Below, piece after piece: positions 25,570 through 34,166 of a DNA stretch of 64,000 bases. The DNA is from Rhizobium esperanzae (GTDB lineage Bacteria; Pseudomonadota; Alphaproteobacteria; Rhizobiales; Rhizobiaceae): the NCBI RefSeq assembly GCF_014197615.1, contig NZ_JACIFY010000002.1, positions 301,554 through 365,553 of the forward strand, in the 5' to 3' direction. The notes below the pieces were generated by a model. It worked only from the letters and a program-made list of their open reading frames with translations, was not told where the DNA came from and made no database searches. The translations under genes and the position numbers were made by a program. How positions within the stretch are numbered: the first letter of the stretch is position 1; every line of letters begins with the position of its first letter.

Positions 25570-26146
25570 CACGACCGCCGCCTTCTATGACGAAAACGCC
25601 GAGATATACGCCAATCGGGCACGCAGTCTGCCGAAGCAACAGCTCGATGCCTTCCTCGCCGCGATTGCCCCGGGCGGCGCAATCCTCGAACTCGGCTGCG
25701 GTGGCGGGCAAGACAGCGCCTATATGCTGTCGCAGGGTTTCGACGTGACGCCGACCGACGGTTCGCCCGAGCTTGCAAGACAGGCGGAAGTGCTGATCGG
25801 CAGGCCGGTCAGGGTCATGCTGTTCCAACAGCTCGACGCCGACAGCGCCTTCGACGGCGTCTGGGCGCATGCGAGCCTTCTCCATGTCCCGAGGCCTGAG
25901 CTGCCTGAAGTCTTCGCCCGCATCCGGCGCGCCCTGAAAATCGGCGGCATCGTCCATGCAAGTTTCAAGGCCGGAATTGCGGAAGGCTATGACGGCCTCG
26001 GGCGTTACTACAACTATCCCTCCGCGCAATGGCTGTGGGAGCTTTTGACCAAAGGCGGCTGGTGCAGCATCGCCATCGCGGAACATGACGGCAGCGGTTA
26101 TGACGGCAAACCGACCCGCTGGTTAACCGCCAGCGCAGAACGATAA
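25559..26146 (+). CDS. Class I SAM-dependent methyltransferase
   Basis: 195 residues. SAM-binding motif I is ILELGCGGGQDSAYML (about 41-56), motif II-like VTPTDGS follows, and FDGVWAHASLLHVPR then IRRALKIGGIVHASFK are typical of methyltransferase domain 25-type enzymes. Substrate unknown. The start at 25559 overlaps the parE stop, so it is probably co-transcribed with parDE. Convergent with ilvC with a shared terminator. Confidence 0.8.
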   Translation: MPSDTTAAFYDENAEIYANRARSLPKQQLDAFLAAIAPGGAILELGCGGGQDSAYMLSQGFDVTPTDGSPELARQAEVLIGRPVRVMLFQQLDADSAFDGVWAHASLLHVPRPELPEVFARIRRALKIGGIVHASFKAGIAEGYDGLGRYYNYPSAQWLWELLTKGGWCSIAIAEHDGSGYDGKPTRWLTASAER

Positions 26147-26171
26147 AGGCCGGAGCTTTCACTCCGGCCTT
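26146..26171. terminator. Bidirectional terminator between methyltransferase gene and ilvC
   Basis: AAGGCCGGAG at 26146-26155 pairs with CTCCGGCCTT at 26162-26171; T-rich sequence follows on the plus strand (26176-26185) and TTTATCG on the minus strand. It fits the ends of both convergent genes. Confidence 0.8.
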
Positions 26172-26194
26172 CCGCTTTATTTTATCGGAACCGC

Positions 26195-27262
<1,068 letters not shown>

Positions 27263-27934
27263 TCAGCCGAGAACCGGCATCTCCGCCAGAACCTTGTCCG
27301 TGCCGTAGAGCCGGAGGAAGGCGGTCACCGCCCTCTCCGCCTGGCGCGCGGTATCCTTGAGGCCGGGTTCGCCGAGCAGCATGCGCACATGCAGGTCGGA
27401 AACGACAAGGCCGTAAAGCGTATGATAGGCTTCGTCCGCGTCGGCAAAGCGCAGCAGCCCTGCCCTCTTTCCGGCGTCGATCAGCGCCATGGCGCGCCGG
27501 TCGATCTGGCGGCGGCCGCGTTCGAGCAAGAGCTTGCCGAGCTTCGAGCCGTCGCGGTTCGCCTCCGTCTTGTTGATTTGGCCGATCGCCAGGCGGTTCA
27601 GCGCCAGCGAGACGTCGCCGGCGAGTACTTCGAGAAGATCGCGTGCGAAGATGACGACATGGTCGTGCAGGCTCGCCGCCGTCAGCCGCTCACCGTTGCG
27701 CTCGAAGGTGCGCACCTTGCTCGCCTGATAGGCGATCATCGCCGACAAGAGCCCGTCGCGGTCGCCGAACCACTTATAGAGGCTTTCCTTCGAGCAGTTG
27801 GCGGCGCGCGCCACCCCCGAGGTCGTCAGCGCCTTCTCGCCGCCGTCGACGAGCAACCGCAGCGCCTGCTCCAGAACGGCGTTCTGGCGCGGCGAGAATT
27901 CGCTCGGCTCTGCGGTATCGACGGACACGGTCAT
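27263..27934 (-). CDS. TetR-family regulator
   Basis: 223 residues. N-terminal HTH at about 22-68 (TTSGVARAANCSKESLYKWFGDR), then a helical ligand domain. GTACCGTACGGTAC, a perfect 14-bp palindrome, sits directly in front of its start (27948-27961), so it probably represses itself. It lies upstream of ilvC on the same strand with a 48-base gap and could also influence ilvC. Effector unknown. Confidence 0.85.
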   Translation of the reverse strand: MTVSVDTAEPSEFSPRQNAVLEQALRLLVDGGEKALTTSGVARAANCSKESLYKWFGDRDGLLSAMIAYQASKVRTFERNGERLTAASLHDHVVIFARDLLEVLAGDVSLALNRLAIGQINKTEANRDGSKLGKLLLERGRRQIDRRAMALIDAGKRAGLLRFADADEAYHTLYGLVVSDLHVRMLLGEPGLKDTARQAERAVTAFLRLYGTDKVLAEMPVLG

Positions 27935-27947
27935 GGCTCCCAGGTAA

Positions 27948-27961
27948 GTACCGTACGGTAC
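27948..27961. promoter_or_regulatory. Palindromic operator before the TetR gene
   Basis: GTACCGTACGGTAC is a perfect palindrome 13 bases upstream of the ATG at 27934; TACGG repeats once more just after it. Typical site for autoregulation by a TetR dimer; binding is inferred. Confidence 0.6.
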
Positions 27962-28114
27962 GGTTCGTGAGGTTTATGCGATAAACCGGTCGGGCCGTCA
28001 AGAAGGCCGCGACAGATTTTTTATACGGGAAACCTCGATGAGACACCAGAATTGGATAGGCGCGCTCCGGACGATTGCATAATGTCACGCCACGCCATTT
28101 GCCGGGAGCCTTTG

Positions 28115-28558
28115 ATGTCGCGCCTGCCTGCCCTTCTCCTGCTCGGAGCAACGCTCCTCGTCGCCTCCGGCGCCTTCGCGCAGCCGGAAAACGAGGTCTA
28201 CAACAAGATCGAGGAGTTGCATGGCGATGCCGCGAGTTTCGACCGGCTGCTGCGCCAACTCGTCCAGGCGATGCGCACGGGCGATGCCGAGACCATCGCA
28301 GGGCTTGCCGAATATCCGCTGACCGTCAAGGCCAACGGCGAGACCTATGATGTGGAGAATGCGGAAGATTTCGTCGACAATTTCGACGATCTGGTGACAC
28401 CGGAGACCCGCCGCGCCGTCGGACGCCAGCAATATGGCGATCTCTTTGTCAACAGCGACGGCGTCATGCTGGCGAACGGCGCCGTCTGGATGGGCGCGGT
28501 CTGCGAGGACGACGCCTGCGAGACAAGCCATTGGGCGATCACCGCGATCAACAACTGA
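28115..28558 (+). CDS. Secreted protein of unknown function
   Basis: 147 residues with a clear signal peptide (1-22, ending SGAFAQ). The mature part is acidic and helical at first (EVYNKIEELHGDAASFDRLL) and then resembles a small alpha+beta domain (TVKANGETYDVENAEDFVDNF, GVMLANGAVWMGAVC) with one CEDDACE cysteine pair. I do not recognise a named family. GGGAG lies six bases before the ATG. The next gene follows after 22 bases, so they likely form an operon. Confidence 0.68.
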   Translation: MSRLPALLLLGATLLVASGAFAQPENEVYNKIEELHGDAASFDRLLRQLVQAMRTGDAETIAGLAEYPLTVKANGETYDVENAEDFVDNFDDLVTPETRRAVGRQQYGDLFVNSDGVMLANGAVWMGAVCEDDACETSHWAITAINN

Positions 28559-28580
28559 CATCTACAGCTGGGGGAAGCCA

Positions 28581-28946
28581 ATGAAAGACAAGATCGCCGT
28601 CGCGGCGATGACCGCAGCCCTTGCCGTCGCGGCGAATGCGCAGGCCGCCGAGACCCGCTGCGGCTGGATCGAGAACCCGACGCCCGCCAACTGGTGGCTG
28701 GAGGATGCGGAAAACACCTGGACGATCATGACCCAGGGCGAGGACGCCGACGCGGTGGACGGCATGGAACTGATCCCCGACATCTCCGAACACGATTACG
28801 TGAAAACCAACGGCAATTACGGCTATGCCTGCGCCTGCATGCGTGTGGAGACGGATGGGAAAGAGCGCATCACCAAAATCCTTTCCTTCCGCCAGCTTGC
28901 CCTTGCCAAATGCCGCAATGACAAGGCGCTGAAATTTCCCGGCTGA
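28581..28946 (+). CDS. DUF4087-like secreted protein
   Basis: 121 residues, signal peptide 1-22 (ANAQAAE). The mature part, TRCGWIENPTPANWWLEDAE then WTIMTQGEDADAVDGM and YGYACACMRV, matches the DUF4087 pattern of a Cys- and Trp-rich periplasmic domain. Function unknown. Good GGGGAAG ribosome site. Downstream partner of the 28115 gene. Confidence 0.75.
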   Translation: MKDKIAVAAMTAALAVAANAQAAETRCGWIENPTPANWWLEDAENTWTIMTQGEDADAVDGMELIPDISEHDYVKTNGNYGYACACMRVETDGKERITKILSFRQLALAKCRNDKALKFPG

Positions 28947-29002
28947 TCAGCGGATAACCCGAACCGGATGGCGGCCGCCATCATGCCCGATTCACAGGCA
29001 AT

Positions 29003-30685
29003 CTATGACGCCGCAGCGCAAGCGGCGGGGGGCACGAGAGGCTCTGCCGGCGTTGCCTTGTCGATCGCATAGAGCTTCGCGAAACCGGCATCTTCGACCA
29101 GCCTCAGGCCCGCCGGCATGAAGGTGCCGACGATGCGGTCGGGGAGATCGGCATTGGCGACAAGGATGAAATCGAAACGGCTGCGCCAGTCCGACAGATA
29201 GGGCGTGAAGCCCTTATATTCCTGCATCATTGCCGGGCATGAAAGCACTGCGATGGACAGCAGATTGCCCTCGGGAACGGCGATTTCAGACCACGGTGGC
29301 AGAACCGATAGCGGCTGCTTGCCTTTTGCAGTGAAGATCGTCGGCACGAAAGCATGCGAGAAGGGCACCGCAAGCGTCGGCAGGTGCCGGAAGGTATCCA
29401 GTCCCCAGGCAAAATGCCGATTGGGGTGAGCAAGGTCGCTCGCTATTTCAGGCTCATGCCCAAGAGGCAGCACGGCGGCACCAGCCGGCACCTTTTCCAG
29501 TACAGTCTCGACAGCAGCGACGTCATTTTGTGCCAGCCACCAGTTCCAGCCGATCCAGCCGGTACGGCCGAAGACGGCGAGATTGATGACGAGCGAAAGC
29601 AATACCGCTTGCCGGCGCGTGAGATTGACGAAGGGACACACCATCGCCATGGCGACGAGCGCCGTCATGATCGGAAAGCGCCAACTGATCCAGCCGGTGC
29701 CGAGCATGTGGCGGGGCGAAACACAAGAGAGCAGCAGCAGGCCGCAGGCGGCGACCGCAAGCCCGGCATGAATGCGGATATCGCCGGCACGTGCGGCACG
29801 CGTGCAGATGAGGATCAATGGCAGAACCAGCACGACATCCACGAACGGGATATAGGTCACGATGGCGGAGAGCAAATTCATGACGATCAGGACGACGCCG
29901 TCGTTCCAGGCAAGGGCGAGGCCGTCGCCACCGCCGCCGGGCAAAGCCGGCGTCCGCAGATAAAGTACGAGTGGCGGCAGCACGCAGGCGCCAAGTGCGA
30001 GTGCCAACCGGCCGGCAAGCCTGAACAGACCCGCCTTTGATCGCACGATATCGAAGCGCCAGGAAAATTCGAGGCCGCAGACGATCGCCACATAGAAGCC
30101 GAGCGAGAAGATGTGCATCACCGTCAGCAGCAGCGCGGCGGCAAGACGCCAGGCAAAAAGCATGGCGGGATTTCCGCCCTGCAGTCGGAGGTCGACGCAG
30201 GCGAAGGCGAGCGCCATGCCGAGGCCGATCTGGAAATTGATGAAGCCGCCAATCATGGTGGCGCACCAGCCGAACGACAGTATGGCGGTCTGCCAGTGGT
30301 GCCGGCCTCCGAAAAGCGCGCGGTGCAATCCGACCGCGCCGAGCGGCGGCAGCACGATCGCCAGGAAAAGCAACGTCCGCGCCAGTCTGTCAGGGCCGAC
30401 AAGCGGCCCCAGCCAAGTGGCGAGAATGTCGATCCCGACATTGGTGAAGGTGCGGTTCCAGTCGATCGCATAGATTTGCGGAAACGGCTGCTCGCCGATC
30501 CCGCCCGAAAGGAGCCAGATCCGGGCGTAGTGATTGGCGTAATCGAGAACCGGCGGAAGCGGAAACAGTATCACCAGGGCCGCGGCAAGCCCGACGAAAG
30601 CGACGATCGCAACGGTGGAATCCTGTCTGGCGATCGATTCCTTGGGCTCGGCTGCGACCGCGGCAGGCGTCACGATATGATCCAT
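29003..30685 (-). CDS. Polytopic membrane protein paired with a GT2 glycosyltransferase
   Basis: 560 residues with about ten to eleven transmembrane helices and a C-terminal soluble domain of some 150 residues. No clear catalytic motif; layout resembles GT-C-type integral membrane glycosyltransferases that take sugar from a polyprenyl-phosphate donor. The overlap TAATG with the upstream GT2 gene indicates one transcript. In GtrA/GtrB/Gtr-type systems such a membrane protein transfers the sugar loaded on the lipid by the GT2 enzyme; that role is inferred from the pairing. Confidence 0.7.
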   Translation of the reverse strand: MDHIVTPAAVAAEPKESIARQDSTVAIVAFVGLAAALVILFPLPPVLDYANHYARIWLLSGGIGEQPFPQIYAIDWNRTFTNVGIDILATWLGPLVGPDRLARTLLFLAIVLPPLGAVGLHRALFGGRHHWQTAILSFGWCATMIGGFINFQIGLGMALAFACVDLRLQGGNPAMLFAWRLAAALLLTVMHIFSLGFYVAIVCGLEFSWRFDIVRSKAGLFRLAGRLALALGACVLPPLVLYLRTPALPGGGGDGLALAWNDGVVLIVMNLLSAIVTYIPFVDVVLVLPLILICTRAARAGDIRIHAGLAVAACGLLLLSCVSPRHMLGTGWISWRFPIMTALVAMAMVCPFVNLTRRQAVLLSLVINLAVFGRTGWIGWNWWLAQNDVAAVETVLEKVPAGAAVLPLGHEPEIASDLAHPNRHFAWGLDTFRHLPTLAVPFSHAFVPTIFTAKGKQPLSVLPPWSEIAVPEGNLLSIAVLSCPAMMQEYKGFTPYLSDWRSRFDFILVANADLPDRIVGTFMPAGLRLVEDAGFAKLYAIDKATPAEPLVPPAACAAAS

Positions 30686-31743
30686 TATCCTATCCGGCTG
30701 CTCTTTTGCGACCGCGGCGGCTCACCGGATGCAAAGGCCGCATCCAGCGCAGTGCGCTTGTCGCTGGCGCTCATCTCCGGAAAAACTGTCGACAGCTCGG
30801 CGTGTTCGCTGCCGCGCAGGATCGTCTCAATCATGAACATCGGCCGCTTCTTGCTCTCTTGCACGAGACGACCAAGATACTCGCCGATGATGCCGATGCA
30901 GATCAGCTGGATGGCGCTGAAGGCGCTGACCGCGGCCATGATCGACGACCAGCCGGTGACCGTTTCGCCTTCCAGCCAGCGAACGAAGGTATAGACGAGC
31001 AGCGCCATCGCGACACCGGCGCTGATCATGCCAAGCCATGTGGCCATACGCAGCGGCGTCGTCGAAAAGCTGGTGATTGCGTCGAGCGCAAAATTGATCA
31101 TCTTGCGCAGCGGATATTTCGTCGTGCCGGCAAAACGGGCGTCACGCTCGTAGGGGAGAGCCACCTGCCTGCCGCCAATCCAGCTGACCATGCCGCGGAT
31201 AAAGCGATCGCGCTCCGGCATTGCCAGCAGGATATCGACGACGCGCCGGCGCATCAGCCGGAAATCACCGGTATCGCGGGGAATGGTCACGGAGGCGAGC
31301 TTGGACAGCGCGCGATAGAAAAGCGAAGCGGAGGCGAGCTTGAACCAGGTTTCGCCGTCGCGGCGCGTACGCTGACCGTAAACGACGTCGGCACCACGCT
31401 CGAGGATCGGCATCATCATCAAAAGCAGCTCCGGCGGATCCTGAAGATCGGCGTCGATCAGGAGCACGCGCTCGCCCCGCGACACGGAAAGACCCGCGGT
31501 CGATGCCAACTGGTGACCGTGATTGCGCAGGAGACGAACACCGAGCACCTCAGGCACTTTTGCCGCCAGATCCGAAATGATCTCCCAGGTGCGGTCGGAC
31601 GAGCCGTCATCGACGAGAATGAGCTCGAAGGCATCGCCGGCGACGCTCTGCGCGGCAGCGGCGGCCCGCCGGCAGAATTCACGCAGGCCTTCTTCCTCGT
31701 TGTGACAAGGCGCGACGATGGAAAGTAACGGTGCTTGCGTCAT
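30685..31743 (-). CDS. GT2 family glycosyltransferase (DPM1/GtrB-like)
   Basis: 352 residues: GT-A domain with LSIVAPCHNEEEGL at the N-terminus, ILVDDGSSDRTWE (first Asp pair), VLLIDADLQDPPE (DxD-type) and GDFRLMRR; then two transmembrane helices at about 237-263 and 275-300 ending in IIGEYLGRLVQESKKRP. This is the layout of polyisoprenyl-phosphate glycosyltransferases (DPM1/GtrB/ArnC-like). Probably loads a sugar onto undecaprenyl phosphate for the membrane protein encoded next. Confidence 0.88.
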   Translation of the reverse strand: MTQAPLLSIVAPCHNEEEGLREFCRRAAAAAQSVAGDAFELILVDDGSSDRTWEIISDLAAKVPEVLGVRLLRNHGHQLASTAGLSVSRGERVLLIDADLQDPPELLLMMMPILERGADVVYGQRTRRDGETWFKLASASLFYRALSKLASVTIPRDTGDFRLMRRRVVDILLAMPERDRFIRGMVSWIGGRQVALPYERDARFAGTTKYPLRKMINFALDAITSFSTTPLRMATWLGMISAGVAMALLVYTFVRWLEGETVTGWSSIMAAVSAFSAIQLICIGIIGEYLGRLVQESKKRPMFMIETILRGSEHAELSTVFPEMSASDKRTALDAAFASGEPPRSQKSSRIG

Positions 31744-31840
31744 GCGGACGGCGGTGCCTGCTTGATTGTTAGCGCCAGCCTAGCCGGGAAACGTCAAACA
31801 TCCTTTAATGGCTGGCCGGCAACCGCCGACGTCCTCAATG

Positions 31841-32749
31841 CTATTCCGCCGCGATGATCTCACGTACACCATCGACATCGCGAGCCGGCGACGCGCCGTA
31901 GAGGCGGCTATATTCGCGGCTGAATTGCGACGGGCTCTGATAACCGACGCGGTGGCCGGCCGTGCCGGCATCGAGCCGCTCCACCAGCATCAGCCGGCGC
32001 GCCTCATGCAGGCGAAGCTGCTTCTGATACTGCACCGGCGTCATTGCCGTCACCGACTTGAAATGGTGATGGAAGGACGACACGCTCATATTGACGCGCT
32101 CGGCAAGGTCTTCGATGCGCAGCGGCCGCGCGAAATTCTCCTTCAGCCAGGCGACGGCGCGGGCGATCCTGTTGCTGTGGCTGTCTGCCGTGGCGATGTT
32201 GATCAGCCGCGCGCCGTGCGGCCCGGTCAGCACCCGGTAAAGGATTTCCTGCTCGATCAGCGGCGCCATGGCGGGAATATCGCCTGGACGATCGAGCAAA
32301 CGCAGCAGGCGGACGGCGGCATCCATCAGCTCCGGCGGCGCGACGTTCACCACCATCCCGCGCTGCCCGTCGGTATGGGCGGCCGGGCGCGGAACGTCGA
32401 TGCGGCTGAGCAACTCCAGGAGCTTCTCGGAATCGATTGCCAGCCCGAGACAGAGATGCGGCACCTCGGGGCTCGCTTCCGTGACCCGCCAGGCGACCGG
32501 CAGGTCGAGCGAGGTCAGGAGATAATCGCCGGTGCCGTAGCTGATCTGCTCCGTACCGAGCTGCAGGCTCTTCGCCCCCTGCAGCACGAAGGCGAAACAG
32601 GGCCGGTAGCTGCTGTGCAGGGGATCACTCGGCTTGGACCGGCGGCTGACGTGAAGATTGCCGATGGCAGTCGAGAACTCACCGTCGCCGGGCGCAAAGC
32701 GCATCGCGATGTCGACGATTTCCTGATAGGGGCTGAAGGGCAAGGTCAT
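31841..32749 (-). CDS. AraC-family regulator
   Basis: 302 residues: N-terminal AraC_N (type II cupin-like) ligand domain of about 180 residues, then the double HTH (RIEDLAERVNMSVSSFHHHFK and YQSPSQFSREYSRLYG). The domain order is that of the AraC_N_II group often found next to alcohol dehydrogenase genes. Divergent from the zinc alcohol dehydrogenase gene at 32953 across 200 bases, so likely its regulator. Confidence 0.87.
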   Translation of the reverse strand: MTLPFSPYQEIVDIAMRFAPGDGEFSTAIGNLHVSRRSKPSDPLHSSYRPCFAFVLQGAKSLQLGTEQISYGTGDYLLTSLDLPVAWRVTEASPEVPHLCLGLAIDSEKLLELLSRIDVPRPAAHTDGQRGMVVNVAPPELMDAAVRLLRLLDRPGDIPAMAPLIEQEILYRVLTGPHGARLINIATADSHSNRIARAVAWLKENFARPLRIEDLAERVNMSVSSFHHHFKSVTAMTPVQYQKQLRLHEARRLMLVERLDAGTAGHRVGYQSPSQFSREYSRLYGASPARDVDGVREIIAAE

Positions 32750-32952
32750 GCGGCAACTCTTTCTGTCGATTGTCCGACGCCGTCGATACCGCTCTTATCT
32801 AGAGTGCCTCGGCCGTTTCGCAAACAGATAGGCGCCTCACTTTTGCAGGATCGTGCAAAAAGCTGAGAGGATCGCTCTAACCCTCTCCCGCCGTTCCGGG
32901 CAATAGTCCGCCATCCCGCTCAACCCCTCCCAGAACGAAAAGGAAGGTTCCC

Positions 32953-33999
32953 ATGCCTATTGCAAGAGGCTACGCCGCCACCGACGCTTCCAAGCCGCTG
33001 ACCCCTTTCACCTTCGAGCGCCGCAACCCGAACCCCGATGACGTCGTCATCGACATCAAGTTTGCCGGTATCTGCCATTCGGACATCCACACCGTCCGCA
33101 ACGAATGGAAGAACGCCGTCTATCCGATCGTGCCCGGTCATGAGATCGCCGGCATCGTTTCCGCCGTCGGTTCGGCCGTCACCAAGTTCAAGGTCGGCGA
33201 CCGCGTCGGCGTCGGCTGCTTCGTCGATTCCTGCATCGGCTGCGTCGAGCGCGACCTCGACCGCGAACAGTACATGCCGGGTCTCAGCGGCACCTATAAT
33301 GACTTCGAAGCCGACGGCAAGACGAGGACGCAGGGCGGCTATTCCGACTCGATCGTCGTCAAGGAGGGCTATGTCATGTCCATCCCGGACAACCTGCCGC
33401 TCGATGCCTCCGCGCCGCTGCTCTGCGCCGGCATCACGCTTTATTCGCCGCTGCGCCACTGGAATGCCGGTCCCGGCAAGAAGGTCGCGATCGTCGGCAT
33501 GGGCGGCCTCGGCCATATGGGCGTCAAGCTGGGTTCGGCCATGGGCGCCGATATCACCGTTCTCTCCCAGAGCCTTTCCAAGAAGGAAGACGGTCTGAAG
33601 CTCGGCGCCAAGGAATATTACGCCACCAACGACCCGGAAACCTTCACCAAGCTCGCCGGCACCTTCGATCTCATCATCTGCACCGTCAGCGCCGAGATCG
33701 ACTGGAACGCCTATCTCGGTCTGCTGAAGGTGGATGGTTCCTTCGTGGTCGTCGGCGTGCCTGAGAACCCGATCCCTGTGCATGCCTTCGCGATCGTTCC
33801 CGGCCGCAAGAGCATCTCCGGCTCGATGATAGGCTCGATCAAGGAAACCCAGGAAATGCTGGATTTCTGCGGCAAGCACAACATCGTCTCGGAGATCGAG
33901 AAGATCAACATCGATCAGGTCAACGAAGCCTATGAACGCGTCCTGAAAAGCGACGTCCGCTACCGCTTCGTCATCGACATCGCCTCGCTGGCGGCTTGA
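32953..33999 (+). CDS. Zinc-type NAD(P)-dependent alcohol dehydrogenase (YahK/CAD-like)
   Basis: 348 residues of the cinnamyl-alcohol-dehydrogenase group. Catalytic zinc ligands are C41, H63 (PGHEIAG) and C158 (LLCAGIT); Rossmann motif [13 protein letters not shown] follows near 180. Odd point: the structural-zinc lobe normally has C-x2-C-x2-C-x7-C, but here only C94 and C97 remain while the third and fourth positions read Arg100 and Met108 ([15 protein letters not shown]). It may lack the structural zinc. Terminator at 34008-34035. Divergent AraC gene upstream. Confidence 0.88.
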   Translation: MPIARGYAATDASKPLTPFTFERRNPNPDDVVIDIKFAGICHSDIHTVRNEWKNAVYPIVPGHEIAGIVSAVGSAVTKFKVGDRVGVGCFVDSCIGCVERDLDREQYMPGLSGTYNDFEADGKTRTQGGYSDSIVVKEGYVMSIPDNLPLDASAPLLCAGITLYSPLRHWNAGPGKKVAIVGMGGLGHMGVKLGSAMGADITVLSQSLSKKEDGLKLGAKEYYATNDPETFTKLAGTFDLIICTVSAEIDWNAYLGLLKVDGSFVVVGVPENPIPVHAFAIVPGRKSISGSMIGSIKETQEMLDFCGKHNIVSEIEKINIDQVNEAYERVLKSDVRYRFVIDIASLAA

Positions 34000-34007
34000 G
34001 GAAATGG

Positions 34008-34035
34008 AAGGCGGCTCGAAAGGGCCGCCTTTTTT
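34008..34035 (+). terminator. Intrinsic terminator after the alcohol dehydrogenase gene
   Basis: AAGGCGGC at 34008-34015 pairs with GCCGCCTT at 34024-34031, followed by TTTTT. Nine bases after the stop codon. Confidence 0.88.
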
Positions 34036-34166
34036 ATAGCGGCAAACTCCCCCTCCCTCATGCTCAGGTGCGATCCCAAGGATCGCCTCGAAGCATCGCC
34101 CGTAAGCGCTGCTCCGGAGTACCCGCCTCATAGCTGGAATCGGGCCGGCATGCCGTGGGACACCCG

